From Fibrobacter sp. (lineage in GTDB: Bacteria > Fibrobacterota > Fibrobacteria > Fibrobacterales > Fibrobacteraceae): a stretch of DNA of 64,000 nt. Shown here piece by piece: positions 50,307 to 60,639 of the stretch. The stretch's first letter is position 1. The number at the start of each line of letters is the position of its first letter. The notes beneath the pieces are model-generated. The model searched no databases, was not told where the DNA came from, and was given only the letters and a program-made list of their open reading frames with translations. The stretch lies in NCBI RefSeq assembly GCF_017551775.1, contig NZ_JAFZKX010000076.1, positions 1 to 64,000 of the forward strand, in the 5' to 3' direction. A program made the translations under genes and the position numbers.

Positions 50307-51149
50307 ATGAAACCGATTGTTGAATATAAGGACTACCGCCAGTACATGCGTGATTTTTTCGAGGAGCGCAAGAGGAATTCGTACTTCACGTGGCGCGAAT
50401 TCGCTAGCCTTTCCGGGTTTGTTTCGCCGACGTACCTCAAGCTGGTTTGTGACGGCAAGACGCGCTTGAGCAAGCCGGGTATAGCGAAGGTGGCTCGCGC
50501 CATGGGACTCGAGGGGTTTGACTACACGTACTTCACCCTGCTCGTGAAGTTCGAGAATGCGAAAACCGGAGCCGAGAAGGAATCGTTGCTCCAGGAACTC
50601 GAACGTGAGGCGCGCATGAACAAGATTCGCATCGTCGATGCGGATGCCATTCGCTACTACGAGTCGCCCATGTACCCGATTGTGCGTGAACTGGCGCCGC
50701 TAATGCCCGGGGCGACGTTCGGTGAGATGGCCTCCAAGATAAAGACTCCCGCTACGGCTGTCGATGTCCGCGAGGTATTGCAGTTCCTCGTTCGGGCCGA
50801 TTTGCTCAGGAGGAGGGAGGACGGTTCGTACGAGCAGACGCAAACGGCGGTGAAGGGTTCCAAGGAGTCGATTCCCTTCGCCATACGGGCAATGAACAGG
50901 AAAATGACCGAGCTGGCGGTAGACTCCATTGCCGGAGATTCCACGGACAAGCGCCATTTTTCGAGTGTCACCATGGGAATAGACGGTCCGACCTATGAAC
51001 GCATTTCGAGGGAGGTAGATGCCTTCCGCAAAAGGATTGTTTCTATAGCGAATGGATGCCAGAAGATAGACCAGGTCTATCAAGTGAACTTCCAGGTGTT
51101 TCCTCTTACAGATAAAATTGACGTTTCCGAAGTCAAGAAAGGTAGGTAA
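50307..51149 (+). CDS. TIGR02147-like regulator (Fibrobacter paralogous family)
   Basis: 280 aa. The N terminus (YKDYRQYMRDFFEERKRNSYFTWREFASLSGF...SPTYLKLVCDGKTRLSKPGIAKVARAMGL) is a helix-turn-helix of the kind in TIGR02147/DUF4423 proteins, a family with many paralogs in Fibrobacter succinogenes. The C-terminal part has the usual conserved VREVLQFLVRADLLRRREDGSYEQT and MTELAVDSI segments. It is probably a transcriptional regulator; no target is known. It sits just upstream of two tandem lipoproteins, which may be its targets. Confidence 0.85.
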   Translation: MKPIVEYKDYRQYMRDFFEERKRNSYFTWREFASLSGFVSPTYLKLVCDGKTRLSKPGIAKVARAMGLEGFDYTYFTLLVKFENAKTGAEKESLLQELEREARMNKIRIVDADAIRYYESPMYPIVRELAPLMPGATFGEMASKIKTPATAVDVREVLQFLVRADLLRRREDGSYEQTQTAVKGSKESIPFAIRAMNRKMTELAVDSIAGDSTDKRHFSSVTMGIDGPTYERISREVDAFRKRIVSIANGCQKIDQVYQVNFQVFPLTDKIDVSEVKKGR

Positions 51150-51151
51150 CT

Positions 51152-51664
51152 ATGAAGAAGATTGCGGTTTTGACAGTGTGTTTTGCGGTCGTGTTTTTCG
51201 CCTGTTCCGATTCGCCGCAATGGGTGGGAACGACCGAGAACGAAAATACGGTACATGCTTCGCCGGACGATACCACTCATCAAAACGTAAAAGAGCCTTC
51301 CCTTAGGCTAGGGGAATGCGAGGCCTCTCCTTTCCAGGAAATGTTCGAATGGCGTGGACAAGCCTTGGCAAAAAGCGCATCCGAGGAATTGCCCAAGGCG
51401 TACATTGTTCAGGATTCAGCTGGCAATGACCAGATTATGGTTCCGCTGGTGAACGATTATTGCGGAGTCGAGGCGAAACTCGCATATGTGCTTTCCGGAG
51501 ATACGTTGACAGTCTCTTATGACGAAATCATTATGGCGACAAAATGCGTGTGCTATAGTGACCACTGGTTTGATTTGCCCGAGGAATACAAGGATGCCAA
51601 GTATTTCAGGTTTGAGGAGATTACCTACGAAATTGTACATTCCAAAAAGGAGGGATTATTATGA
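51152..51664 (+). CDS. Lipoprotein, first of a tandem pair
   Basis: 170 aa with a lipoprotein signal (lipobox FFAC). The conserved core is ELPKAYIVQDSAGNDQIM, then DYCGVEAKLAYVLSGDTLTVSY and CVCYSDHWFDLPEEY. This is the same pattern as the next gene, so the two are paralogs from a duplication. Family unknown. It starts two bases after the regulator gene and overlaps the next gene by four bases. Confidence 0.75.
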   Translation: MKKIAVLTVCFAVVFFACSDSPQWVGTTENENTVHASPDDTTHQNVKEPSLRLGECEASPFQEMFEWRGQALAKSASEELPKAYIVQDSAGNDQIMVPLVNDYCGVEAKLAYVLSGDTLTVSYDEIIMATKCVCYSDHWFDLPEEYKDAKYFRFEEITYEIVHSKKEGLL

Positions 51665-52227
51665 AAAAAAGATACATGTTTGCCGCGATGCTTTCGCTGA
51701 TGCTTATGGCGTGCGGCGATGACTCAATGTCGAATTCGCCGGGAGATAATCATCTCGGCTCGGCCGGAAAAAAGTCCGTGAAACTCGGGGTTTGCCTGGG
51801 GTCTCCGTACGATGACTTTCTTGAAGGCAGTCTCTTGGCTAAAGAAGCCGGAGAGGAGGTACAGGGTGAATTGCCCAAAGCCTACATCGTGCAGGATTCT
51901 GCCGGCAATGAACAGGTGATGATTCTCAAGGTGAGCGATTACTGCGGCGTCGATGCGAAACTCGTGTACACGCTTTCCGGCGATACGCTGTCGATCGGTT
52001 ATGGCGAATTGGGCATGGTGACGACTTGCATGTGCTATAGCGATCATTGGTTCGGCTTGCCTGCGGAATACAGTGACATCAAGTATTTCCGTTTTGACGG
52101 GATTGTCTACGAGGTCGACCGCGGCCCGGCACCGGAACCGTCTAAGCCCGTGGAAAAGGAACCGGTGGATACGCCTCCGGCGGAATATGATCCGGAAACG
52201 GGAGATTCTGTCAAGGTTGTAGAGTAG
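51661..52227 (+). CDS. Lipoprotein, second of a tandem pair
   Basis: 188 aa, lipobox LMAC. It shares ELPKAYIVQDSAGNEQVM, DYCGVDAKLVYTLSGDTLSIGY and CMCYSDHWFGLPAEY with its upstream paralog, then has an extra Pro/Glu-rich tail of about 35 residues. The four Cys in the core are conserved between the two, suggesting disulfides. Terminator follows at 52250. Confidence 0.75.
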   Translation: MKKRYMFAAMLSLMLMACGDDSMSNSPGDNHLGSAGKKSVKLGVCLGSPYDDFLEGSLLAKEAGEEVQGELPKAYIVQDSAGNEQVMILKVSDYCGVDAKLVYTLSGDTLSIGYGELGMVTTCMCYSDHWFGLPAEYSDIKYFRFDGIVYEVDRGPAPEPSKPVEKEPVDTPPAEYDPETGDSVKVVE

Positions 52228-52249
52228 CCGACTTCTTGTACATTTTGGC

Positions 52250-52272
52250 GGGCCCCTTCGGGGGCCTTTTTT
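52250..52272 (+). terminator. Terminator with TTCG loop
   Basis: GGCCCC (52251-52256), TTCG, GGGGCC (52261-52266), then six T. It ends the regulator-lipoprotein operon. Confidence 0.92.
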
Positions 52273-52310
52273 CGTGGTGGACTAAAAAGTTTTTGGTAAT
52301 TTGTAAAATT

Positions 52311-52326
52311 GTGTACATTTGTACAC
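52311..52326. promoter_or_regulatory. LexA-like palindrome upstream of uvrA
   Basis: GTGTACATTTGTACAC is a perfect 7-bp inverted repeat with a 2-bp centre. Its inner form, TGTAC-N4-GTACA, has the same layout as the TGCNC-N4-GTGCA LexA box reported for Fibrobacter succinogenes, with one change per half. It lies 42 bp before uvrA, an SOS gene in many bacteria. Confidence 0.6.
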
Positions 52327-52333
52327 TAAATTT

Positions 52334-52364
52334 TAGACGGTTTTGCCGTCTTTTCTTATATTTG
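52334..52364 (+). promoter_or_regulatory. Predicted uvrA promoter
   Basis: TAGACG (52334-52339), 17-bp spacer, TATATTTG (52357-52364). The predicted start is near 52369, the A of the start codon, so the transcript may be leaderless. The palindrome lies 7 bp upstream of the -35. Confidence 0.5.
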
Positions 52365-52368
52365 GGGC

Positions 52369-55300
52369 ATGACAAAGTCCATCGAGATACGCGACGCGCA
52401 CGAGCACAACCTTCGCCATGTGAACCTTTCCATTCCCCGCGATTCCATCGTGGTGGTGACCGGCGTTTCCGGTTCGGGCAAGTCGAGCCTCGCGTTCGAT
52501 ACGGTGTTCCAGGAAGGGCAGAGGCGCTTCGTGGAGTCGCTCTCGGCGTACGCGCGCCAGTTCATCGGCCGCATGAAGCACCCCGAGGTGGAAAGCGTCC
52601 GCGGCATTTCGCCGACGATTTCGATTGACCAGAAGACGGTGAACCGTAACCCGCGTTCTACGGTGGGTACGGTGGTCGAGATTTTGGACCATTACCGTTT
52701 GCTTTTTGCCCGCTTGGGCGTGCCGCATTGCCCCGATTGCGGACGCGTGATCCAGGCGCAGACGGTGGATCAGATTGTCGATAATTTGTATGTGAGCGAC
52801 GAGGGCAAGCAGATTACGGTGATGGCGCCGATTGTGCAGGAACGCAAGGGTGAATACCGCAAGGAACTGGCCGAGCTCAAGGAAAACGGGTTTGTGCGTG
52901 CCCGCGTGGACGGCACGATTTACAGGCTTGAAGATGTTCCGGCTCTCGTGCGCTACGAGAAGCACACGATTGAAGCGGTGATTGACCGCCTGACGCTCGA
53001 ACGCAAGAACATGAGCCGCCTGCGCGAGGCGCTGGAAGGCGCGCTCAAGCTGACCGACGGAAAGCTGGTGAACTTTTTGTTGTCGACGCCGGGTGCTTCG
53101 AATGCGGGTGCAGCTTCGGGTGCCGGGAGTGCGGGTACAGGGACTGCGCCGGGGAAGGAAGAGTACCGCCTGCAGGGCACTTTGCTCGCTTGCCCCAAGT
53201 GCGGTATTTCCATTCCGGAACTGGAACCGCGATTCTTCAGCTTTAATGACCCGAAGGGCCGCTGCCCCGCGTGCAAGGGCATGGGGGAGAGTTACAAGTT
53301 CGATCTGGACTTGATTATTCCTGACAAGACGAAGTCTATTAAGGACGGTTGCATTGCGACCATCAAGAAGGATGACGGAACGCTCATCTTCAGTGATTTC
53401 GGACGACGAAACTTGAGGAACATCGCGAACGAGATGCATTTTTCGCTCGATACGCCGTGGAATAAGCTCAAGAAGGCGCAACAGGATGCCGTTTTGTACG
53501 GCACGCCGAGCGAATCAGAACGCGGGATTATCCCCATCATGCAGGAACTGTGGGACATGTGGCATATTTACCACTTCCGCAAGTATATGCAGATAGGCGT
53601 CTGCCCCGAATGCCACGGCACGCGCATCAACCGCACGGCGAATGCGGTGCAGTTCCACGGGCATAACCTCACCGAGATGACGGAATGGTCCGTCGAAAAG
53701 TCAGTGGAGTTTTTCAACAAACTCGACCTCTCCGAAAAGGAAAAGAGGATCGGCAAGGAAATCCTGAAGGAAATCCGCGGGCGACTTTCTTTCCTCAATG
53801 CGGTGGGGCTTGGCTACCTGAATATCAATCGCAAGGCTTCTACGCTGAGCGGTGGCGAAGCGCAGCGTATAAGGCTTGCGAGTGCCGTGGGTGCGGGCCT
53901 GCAGGGCGTGCTGTACGTGCTTGACGAGCCGAGCATCGGGCTCCACCCCCGCGATAACGATAAACTGCTCGGGATGCTCGAACACCTGAGGGCGCAGGGC
54001 AACTCCCTGATTATCGTGGAACACGACGAAGACACCATGCGCCATGCGGACTGCGTGATTGACGTGGGGCCGGGTGCCGGCGTGGAAGGTGGTCGCGTGA
54101 TTGCGGCAGGAACCGTTGAAGAGCTGGAGAAGAACAAGGCTTCGTTGACGGGTGCGTATTTGAGCGGGCGCAAGGCAATCGAGATTCCGGAGAAGAGGAA
54201 GAAAATTGACAAGAATACGCCAAAACTCAAGATTTGCGGTGCTGCGGAAAACAACCTGAAGAATATCGACGTGGAAATCCCGCTGGACGGTGCGCTGACC
54301 GTCGTGACGGGCGTTTCGGGTTCCGGCAAGAGCACGCTTATCAACCAGATTCTGCGCCGCGAATTGGCCCGCGTGTTCTACAATGCCGAGGAACCGGTGG
54401 GCAAGTTTGACCACCTGGAAGGTCTCGAGAACATCGACAAGGTGATTGAAATCGACCAGACTCCGATTGGCCGCACGCCGCGAAGCAATCCGGCGACGTA
54501 CACGAAGATTTGGGATGACGTGCGCGACTTGTTTGCCAACATGGAAGAGAGCAAGATTCGCGGTTACAGCAAGAGCCGTTTCAGTTTCAACGTGAAGGGC
54601 GGCCGCTGCGATGCCTGTGAAGGCGCTGGCGTGAAGGTCGTCGACATGCACATTCTGCCGAGCGTGCAGGTAACGTGTGAAGTTTGCGGCGGCAAGCGGT
54701 TTAACGATGCAACCCGCGAAGTGTATTTCAAGGGGAAGAATGTCTCCGAAATTCTCGACATGAGCATTGCGGATGCGGCGGAATTCTTCAAGGATATCCC
54801 GAAGATTGCGGAGCCTCTGAAGTTGCTTGTGGAAGTGGGTCTCGGCTACTTGACTCTGGGCCAACCTTCGACAACGCTTAGCGGGGGAGAGGCGCAGAGA
54901 ATCAAGATTGCCTCCGAGCTGCGTCGCCCGGGCACGGGAAAGACTCTCTACCTGCTTGACGAGCCGACGACGGGCCTGCACTTTGAAGATATCCGCAAGC
55001 TCATGGACTGCCTGAACCGCTTGCGCAGTCTCGGCAACAGCGTGGTGATTATCGAACACAACCTGGATGTGATCAAGTGCGCCGACTGGATTATCGACTT
55101 GGGCCCGGATGCGGGTATCCACGGCGGCAAGGTGATTGCGACGGGAACGCCGGAACAGATTGCGAAGAGCAAGAAGTCCGAGACGGGCCGCTACCTGGCT
55201 CCGGTGCTCGCGAAGAAGCATGGCGAGAACAAGCATTTCGACCGCACGCTCAAGGGCGGTGAGGACCTTTCGCTCGACATCGAGGTGCATGGCGCCCGCA

Positions 55301-57681
55301 AGCATAACCTGAAGAACATCGATGTGACGATCCCGCGCCACAAGCTCACGGTGGTCACAGGCGTTTCGGGCTCCGGAAAATCCAGCCTCGCTTTCCACAC
55401 GCTGTTCAGCGAAGGCCAGCGCCGCTTTGTCGAGACGTTGAGCACGTATGCCCGCCGCTTCTTGGGACGCCCCGACCACGGGAGTATTGATTCCATTTCG
55501 GGATTGGCACCGGCGATTGCGATTGACCAGAAGAGCGCAAGCAAGAGCCCGCGCAGTACGGTCGCGACCCTCACCGAAATTTATGACTACTTCCGCATTT
55601 TCTGGGCGAGGGTCGGGACCCCGCATTGTTTGAAATGCGGAAAGCCCGTGGCTTCGTACAGCGCGGGCGACCTGATGCAGCATGCTTTTGACCGCGACCT
55701 CAATAAGAAAGTTACGGTTCTTGCCCCGTTCGAAATCAAGGATGTGCTGAAACTTTCGAAAATCCTTACCGAGAAGGGCTACCGCAAAGTTTACATGGGC
55801 GACAAACTCGTGGAACTCCCGCTTCCGAAGGTTCCGACGCGCGAAAAGCAGTTGCTCGCCGTCGTCGATACGGTGACCGTGAAGGAAGAATCCCGCGCCC
55901 GTTTGGTGGAAGCGTTTGAACGTGCCTACCGCGACGGCAACGGAATCCTCTATGTGGAAAACGAAGCGGGCGAGCGCATCGTCTGTTCCGAAAAGCCCGG
56001 CTGCCCGGATTGCGGCTGGTACATGGATGCGGCTCTCAACCCGAAGTATTTCAGTTTCAACACGCACTGGGGCGCCTGCGAATCTTGCCTCGGTCTCGGA
56101 CATGACTCCGACGGTCACGTGTGCCCCGATTGTCACGGCGAAAGGTTGAAGCCTGAATACCTTGCGGTGCGTATTTGCGGCAAGAACATCATGGACGTGA
56201 ACCACATGAGCATTTCCGAAGCGCTCGAATGGTTCAGCCACGTGAATTTTGACGGCGAGAAAAACGCAGATGGCAAGAAGACCATCGCGGAGCCCCTGCT
56301 CCGTGAAATTGTCGGCCGCCTGAACTTCCTCAAGAGCGTGGGCCTCGGTTACATCGGCCTCGACCGCGCGGGCGACACGCTCAGCGGTGGCGAATCGCAG
56401 AGAATCCGCCTCGCAAGCCAGATCGGTAGCGGTCTCGAAGGCGTGCTCTATGTGCTTGACGAACCTACCGTGGGCCTGCACGAAAGCGATACCGCGATGC
56501 TTCTGGATACGCTTTACCGCCTGCGCGACCTCGGCAATACGCTTGTGGTGGTGGAGCACGACATGAAGATGATGCAGGCCGCCGACCACATTATCGATAT
56601 GGGCCCCGCGGCGGGCGAGTTCGGTGGGGAAGTCGTTGCCGAAGGTTCTCCGGAACAGCTTTCCAAGCCCTATGCGCTCCAGCAATTCCCGCGCAGCGAG
56701 ACGGTCAAGTACCTCACGCATACCATCCCGATGGCGAACGAGATTGCGGCAAAGCCCATTACCGATTCTACGGAATTCTACGAATTCGAAAAGCTGAATC
56801 ATAACAATCTTAAGAATTTGTCTGTAAAGTTCCCGAAGGGCGCCATCAGCGTGGTCTGCGGTGTGTCGGGCTCGGGCAAGAGTTCCATGGTCATGGACGA
56901 AATCTTCCCGAGGCTCAAGAAGAAGTTCCAGGCCCGCGGTCGCAAAAAACAGAGCGGCGAGGTTTTGCTGGTGGACCAGAGCCCGATTTCGGGTACGCCT
57001 CGCAGCACGCCCGCGAGTTTCACGGGCGTACTTGACGACATCCGTAAGCTGTTCGCCAAGTTGCCGCAGGCCAAGATGAAGGGCTTCGATTACGGGCGGT
57101 TCAGTTACAACTTGGCCCGCGGCCGCTGCGAGGCCTGTGAGGGTCGCGGTGCCGTCGCCATCGAGATGCACTTCCTTTCGGACGTGTGGGAGGTCTGCGA
57201 TGTGTGTGGCGGCAAGCGTTACAACCAGGAAACGCTCACGGTCACCTTCAAGGGCAAGAATATCGCCGACGTGCTTGACATGCGCGTGGTCGAGGCCTGC
57301 GAATTCTTCAAGGACCAGCCGAAAATCCTCCCGAAACTTGAATGCTTGCGAGACGTGGGCCTTCCGTACGTAAAGCTCGGACAATCCGTCACTACGCTCA
57401 GCGGTGGCGAATCCCAGCGCCTCAAGCTCGCGGCGGAGCTGGCGCGCAAGCCGGCAAGCGAGATGGTCTACCTGCTCGATGAACCGACTACGGGCTTGCA
57501 CCTCAAGGATATCCAGATCCTCTGGAACATGTTGCGCAAGCTTTCTGCCCGTGGCGATACCGTCATCGTCATCGAACATCATCCCGATATAATACGTTTG
57601 GCGGACTGGAAGGTGGAACTTGGGCCTGTTGGAGGTTCTGAAGGCGGGTATTTGCTGAATATGGGCGAAAACGGCATATAA
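52369..57681 (+). CDS. uvrA: Double-length excinuclease ABC subunit A (tandem UvrA)
   Basis: 1770 aa against about 940 for a normal UvrA. It has two complete UvrA units in tandem with four ATP-binding modules. Walker A motifs ([10 protein letters not shown]) are near residues 34, 645, 996 and 1500. Signatures are LSGGEAQRI twice, LSGGESQRI and LSGGESQRL. Zinc modules include CDACEGAG...CEVCGGKRF and CEACEGRG...[10 protein letters not shown] Gly/Ala/Ser-rich insert lies at about 240-265. Family knowledge: UvrA dimers find DNA damage for UvrB/UvrC. Chlamydiae also have double-length UvrA, where one chain may replace a dimer. uvrB and uvrC are not in the window. Confidence 0.97.
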   Translation: MTKSIEIRDAHEHNLRHVNLSIPRDSIVVVTGVSGSGKSSLAFDTVFQEGQRRFVESLSAYARQFIGRMKHPEVESVRGISPTISIDQKTVNRNPRSTVGTVVEILDHYRLLFARLGVPHCPDCGRVIQAQTVDQIVDNLYVSDEGKQITVMAPIVQERKGEYRKELAELKENGFVRARVDGTIYRLEDVPALVRYEKHTIEAVIDRLTLERKNMSRLREALEGALKLTDGKLVNFLLSTPGASNAGAASGAGSAGTGTAPGKEEYRLQGTLLACPKCGISIPELEPRFFSFNDPKGRCPACKGMGESYKFDLDLIIPDKTKSIKDGCIATIKKDDGTLIFSDFGRRNLRNIANEMHFSLDTPWNKLKKAQQDAVLYGTPSESERGIIPIMQELWDMWHIYHFRKYMQIGVCPECHGTRINRTANAVQFHGHNLTEMTEWSVEKSVEFFNKLDLSEKEKRIGKEILKEIRGRLSFLNAVGLGYLNINRKASTLSGGEAQRIRLASAVGAGLQGVLYVLDEPSIGLHPRDNDKLLGMLEHLRAQGNSLIIVEHDEDTMRHADCVIDVGPGAGVEGGRVIAAGTVEELEKNKASLTGAYLSGRKAIEIPEKRKKIDKNTPKLKICGAAENNLKNIDVEIPLDGALTVVTGVSGSGKSTLINQILRRELARVFYNAEEPVGKFDHLEGLENIDKVIEIDQTPIGRTPRSNPATYTKIWDDVRDLFANMEESKIRGYSKSRFSFNVKGGRCDACEGAGVKVVDMHILPSVQVTCEVCGGKRFNDATREVYFKGKNVSEILDMSIADAAEFFKDIPKIAEPLKLLVEVGLGYLTLGQPSTTLSGGEAQRIKIASELRRPGTGKTLYLLDEPTTGLHFEDIRKLMDCLNRLRSLGNSVVIIEHNLDVIKCADWIIDLGPDAGIHGGKVIATGTPEQIAKSKKSETGRYLAPVLAKKHGENKHFDRTLKGGEDLSLDIEVHGARKHNLKNIDVTIPRHKLTVVTGVSGSGKSSLAFHTLFSEGQRRFVETLSTYARRFLGRPDHGSIDSISGLAPAIAIDQKSASKSPRSTVATLTEIYDYFRIFWARVGTPHCLKCGKPVASYSAGDLMQHAFDRDLNKKVTVLAPFEIKDVLKLSKILTEKGYRKVYMGDKLVELPLPKVPTREKQLLAVVDTVTVKEESRARLVEAFERAYRDGNGILYVENEAGERIVCSEKPGCPDCGWYMDAALNPKYFSFNTHWGACESCLGLGHDSDGHVCPDCHGERLKPEYLAVRICGKNIMDVNHMSISEALEWFSHVNFDGEKNADGKKTIAEPLLREIVGRLNFLKSVGLGYIGLDRAGDTLSGGESQRIRLASQIGSGLEGVLYVLDEPTVGLHESDTAMLLDTLYRLRDLGNTLVVVEHDMKMMQAADHIIDMGPAAGEFGGEVVAEGSPEQLSKPYALQQFPRSETVKYLTHTIPMANEIAAKPITDSTEFYEFEKLNHNNLKNLSVKFPKGAISVVCGVSGSGKSSMVMDEIFPRLKKKFQARGRKKQSGEVLLVDQSPISGTPRSTPASFTGVLDDIRKLFAKLPQAKMKGFDYGRFSYNLARGRCEACEGRGAVAIEMHFLSDVWEVCDVCGGKRYNQETLTVTFKGKNIADVLDMRVVEACEFFKDQPKILPKLECLRDVGLPYVKLGQSVTTLSGGESQRLKLAAELARKPASEMVYLLDEPTTGLHLKDIQILWNMLRKLSARGDTVIVIEHHPDIIRLADWKVELGPVGGSEGGYLLNMGENGI

Positions 57682-57772
57682 TTTTGGACTAAATCGCTGA
57701 GAAGATGTTATTTTTAAAATGCTCAGTTGTGGGGTTTGTCCTGTAGCTAAAAGACATGTAAGAGGAGATATT

Positions 57773-60019
57773 ATGTCTATAGTCCGTTTGCTGCCGCTGT
57801 TGCTGTTGATTCCGGCAATGGCCCTTGCTGATTCTGACAAGAATTACAAGGTCGCGTCGAATCAGTTCGTGGCCGGGAGCGTCGTCGAACCTATTGCCAA
57901 TATGGTTATCGAAGCCAAGGGGACGGCAGTAGTTTCGCAGAAACCGTCTTTCCCGCTCAAAAACTTCAATCTTTATTGGCGCCATAAGAAGGGCCCCAGG
58001 GAATACGTCTGGATTCAGGGCAAACCGGATTTTACGAATTATGTAACTCTCCACGCCTTTAGCCTGGCCGAGGCGCACCTGCTGCCTTCCGAAGTGGCGT
58101 ACATGCGTTTTTATGCAGCGCAGAACTTGAAGGCGTTCCAGGACGAGACGGACATTTACTTCGACAAGTATTACCTATACTCTCCGCGCGTTCCCAGGCT
58201 ATTCTTTATGAAGAACGGCCGTTGGCAGGTCTTGCGCGAGGCGGAATTTCCGGGGGTAGTTGTCTTCGAAAACGAGAACAAGGATTTCTCTGCGGCGTTC
58301 AAACAGTCGCCGCTCACCAAACTCCCGAAGGCGGTGTTCCCGCTCAAGGCGGATTCGTATGTCTTTACCTACACGGCGCCGGGATTCTTGCCGGAGGTGG
58401 ACATCTGTTCCGTGGCATCCAGGAGCGTTGTTGTTTTGAAGCCGGAACTTATCGCTCCCGATACGGCGTCGGGCCAGGAGATTCCGGGCATTTCGATGGA
58501 ACTTGCCGATGTGAAAGCGACAAAGAACCTGGAAGAAACGGAAATCCTTTACGACAAGTTCATCGGTGAATTGCAGAAGGTGGCATCCTTTGTCGATACC
58601 ATGCAGTTCGACGCTCTTTATCCGAAATTGAAAACGCCGGAATTCCTCGGGCTTGACAAAGCGGATTTCAATTACAAGGAATACAAGTCCGCTTATGAGG
58701 GAACCCGCATGAAGGCGAAGTCTGACTGGATGCATTCCATGACGATCGGCGTGAGCGAAGTCAATGCGGCGTTCAACAACAAGCTGGACAGCCTGCAGGC
58801 GCTTCCGCTGCGTGTCGCCTTGACTCCGGTGTCGGTTACCCCGGTCCGTGCGACGGATTCCTCTGTCGTAGATTCCGCTTCGGCCCCCCTGAAGGCGGTG
58901 ATGCTCAAGTTCGGCCAGAGCCACGAACGCATCGATGTCGCGTGGCAGGGAACGGCGAAGGACATTGGCGCCGATAGCCTTTACAAGCTCTTTGAGCAGA
59001 ACGGCAATGATGTTCCCGTGATTGTCACCATCGAGCAGAACAAGCCCGTCTGGCTCCATAAGGAAAGCGAGGTTTCGGGCCGCCATCATTACCGTTACAC
59101 GCAGATCGAGTTCAAGTTCGGAACCCAGTCGTTGGCCGGTGTCGGCGAATTTATTTTGCCCGCCTATATTTCGGCGCAGCCCGAGGTGCAGAGGTGGTTG
59201 TCTGTCGCGCATGCCGCCCCGTGGAGGGCTCCGCAGGAGATTCTGGAAGCCGCGGGTGACGATTCCGCTTCCGTGATTGACGGCTCCCTTCCGGGCTACG
59301 ACAACGCGAAGTTCCCGCGCATTGTCCGTGACACCAAGTTCGGTACCGTCGCGCTTATCGATTCGGGTACTTTCCGTTACCGTGGCCGCGTGGTCTCGAT
59401 GTCTCCGTTCGCCATCATGACGACGGAAGTGACGCAGAACCTCTTTGCGCAGTGGATGCTTGCTCAGGAAGATTCCCTGAAGCGCATCAAGGACCGTTCC
59501 TCGTTCAGGAGTCCGTTCAAGCCGGTCCACAACATCACGTGGGACAACGCCCGTGCCGCATGCCAGATGATGGGCGGTGACCTCCCGACCGAAGCCCAGT
59601 GGGAATTTGCCGGCCGCGCCGACAACAACGAGGGCGCCGTGTGGGAAGGCGATCCTAAGGATTCGGTCGGCAATTATGCCGTCTACCGCAACAATTCGTA
59701 CAAGATGGGCAAGAAGAGTGACGCCTACGGCCCGCAGAAGGTTGCCTCCAAGAAGCCGAATGCCTGGGGCATTTACGACATGTCGGGCAACGTCGCCGAA
59801 TGGACCCGCGACAAGTATTTCATGTTCTCGCTCTGGGTGGAATCTTCGAACCCCACCGGAGCCGTGATGGGCTATTCCAAGGTCTACAAGGGCGGCTCAT
59901 GGAAGGATAACGAATCCGCTTTGAACCTGACGAATGGCGATGACGAAGACCCGCGTTACTGGTCCGATGCCATCGGCTTCCGCTGTGTTTTTCCCCGTAA
60001 ACTTATTGAAGGACGTTAA
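57773..60019 (+). CDS. Exported protein with C-terminal sulfatase-modifying-factor (FGE-like) domain
   Basis: The start at 57773 follows AGAGGAGATATT and gives a signal peptide (MSIVRLLPLLLLIPAMALA). 748 aa. The first 500 residues are unrecognised. From about 515 to 745 is an FGE-sulfatase domain: MTTEVTQNLFAQWM, then GGDLPTEAQWEFAGRADN, NAWGIYDMSGNVAEWTRD, YKGGSWKDN and a final GFRCVFPR. This fold includes formylglycine-generating enzymes and many non-enzymatic binding proteins. The Cys pair needed for FGE catalysis is not evident, so a structural or kinase-linked role is likely. Its stop overlaps the next start. Confidence 0.82.
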   Translation: MSIVRLLPLLLLIPAMALADSDKNYKVASNQFVAGSVVEPIANMVIEAKGTAVVSQKPSFPLKNFNLYWRHKKGPREYVWIQGKPDFTNYVTLHAFSLAEAHLLPSEVAYMRFYAAQNLKAFQDETDIYFDKYYLYSPRVPRLFFMKNGRWQVLREAEFPGVVVFENENKDFSAAFKQSPLTKLPKAVFPLKADSYVFTYTAPGFLPEVDICSVASRSVVVLKPELIAPDTASGQEIPGISMELADVKATKNLEETEILYDKFIGELQKVASFVDTMQFDALYPKLKTPEFLGLDKADFNYKEYKSAYEGTRMKAKSDWMHSMTIGVSEVNAAFNNKLDSLQALPLRVALTPVSVTPVRATDSSVVDSASAPLKAVMLKFGQSHERIDVAWQGTAKDIGADSLYKLFEQNGNDVPVIVTIEQNKPVWLHKESEVSGRHHYRYTQIEFKFGTQSLAGVGEFILPAYISAQPEVQRWLSVAHAAPWRAPQEILEAAGDDSASVIDGSLPGYDNAKFPRIVRDTKFGTVALIDSGTFRYRGRVVSMSPFAIMTTEVTQNLFAQWMLAQEDSLKRIKDRSSFRSPFKPVHNITWDNARAACQMMGGDLPTEAQWEFAGRADNNEGAVWEGDPKDSVGNYAVYRNNSYKMGKKSDAYGPQKVASKKPNAWGIYDMSGNVAEWTRDKYFMFSLWVESSNPTGAVMGYSKVYKGGSWKDNESALNLTNGDDEDPRYWSDAIGFRCVFPRKLIEGR

Positions 60020-60639
60020 TGACAGAACAGTCTCCCTCGCAGAGCGCATCTGCAGAATTGAAGAATGATAGCCGTTTCAAGTTTTTCCGCCGGTTGATTT
60101 CCGCGCCGTACCTGCTTGCGCTTGTCGTGTTGTTTTTACCCCTCATGAACGTCTCGTGCGCCGAGAAGGTCATTGCCGAACCCTCGTTCTATGAACTTGC
60201 TACGGGAATGGATTTGCGCGAGACCCTCAAGGAGCCCGCGAAGGGTTACCTTTTGAAGATGGAGAGCGACAACCCGAAGGCGCTTGACCGGTTCAAGGCG
60301 CACATTCCGGAATTCCCGAAGATGAACGCGGTTCCCGCCCTGTTCGGGATTGTCGCCGCGCTTGTGCTTGCGGCAGCGTTTGCTTGGTTCACGCCCCTCG
60401 GTTCTCTCACGCTTGGCATACTTGCGATGATGTCGCTTTGGGCGGTCCTTTCCAGGATGGCGGAACTGTGCCACAGTTTCGGGATGCAGGTGCTCTCGCT
60501 GGAACCGAGTTACGGCATCTATGCCGCGTCGGTGCTGATTCTGATTGGAACGGCGATGAACATTGCGGCTATTGCTCGCCCGGTTCTCGTAGAATTCAAG
60601 GCGAAGCGTGCGGCAAAGAAGACTCGCCCTGCGGGTTAG
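60019..60639 (+). CDS. Four-helix membrane protein, unknown
   Basis: 206 aa, start overlapping the previous stop (TAATG). Hydrophobic helices at about 29-50, 100-120, 125-145 and 172-190, with a periplasmic-type loop (AEKVIAEPSFYELATGMDLRETL) after the first. No family recognised. Probably works with the FGE-domain protein upstream. Confidence 0.65.
   Translation: MTEQSPSQSASAELKNDSRFKFFRRLISAPYLLALVVLFLPLMNVSCAEKVIAEPSFYELATGMDLRETLKEPAKGYLLKMESDNPKALDRFKAHIPEFPKMNAVPALFGIVAALVLAAAFAWFTPLGSLTLGILAMMSLWAVLSRMAELCHSFGMQVLSLEPSYGIYAASVLILIGTAMNIAAIARPVLVEFKAKRAAKKTRPAG

Noticed and set aside
53701-57840. A very long open frame on the minus strand opposite uvrA
   Set aside because: It lies wholly antisense to the clearly coding uvrA; its translation is rich in His/Arg/Val without domains. 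Strong codon bias of uvrA leaves the opposite strand free of stops.
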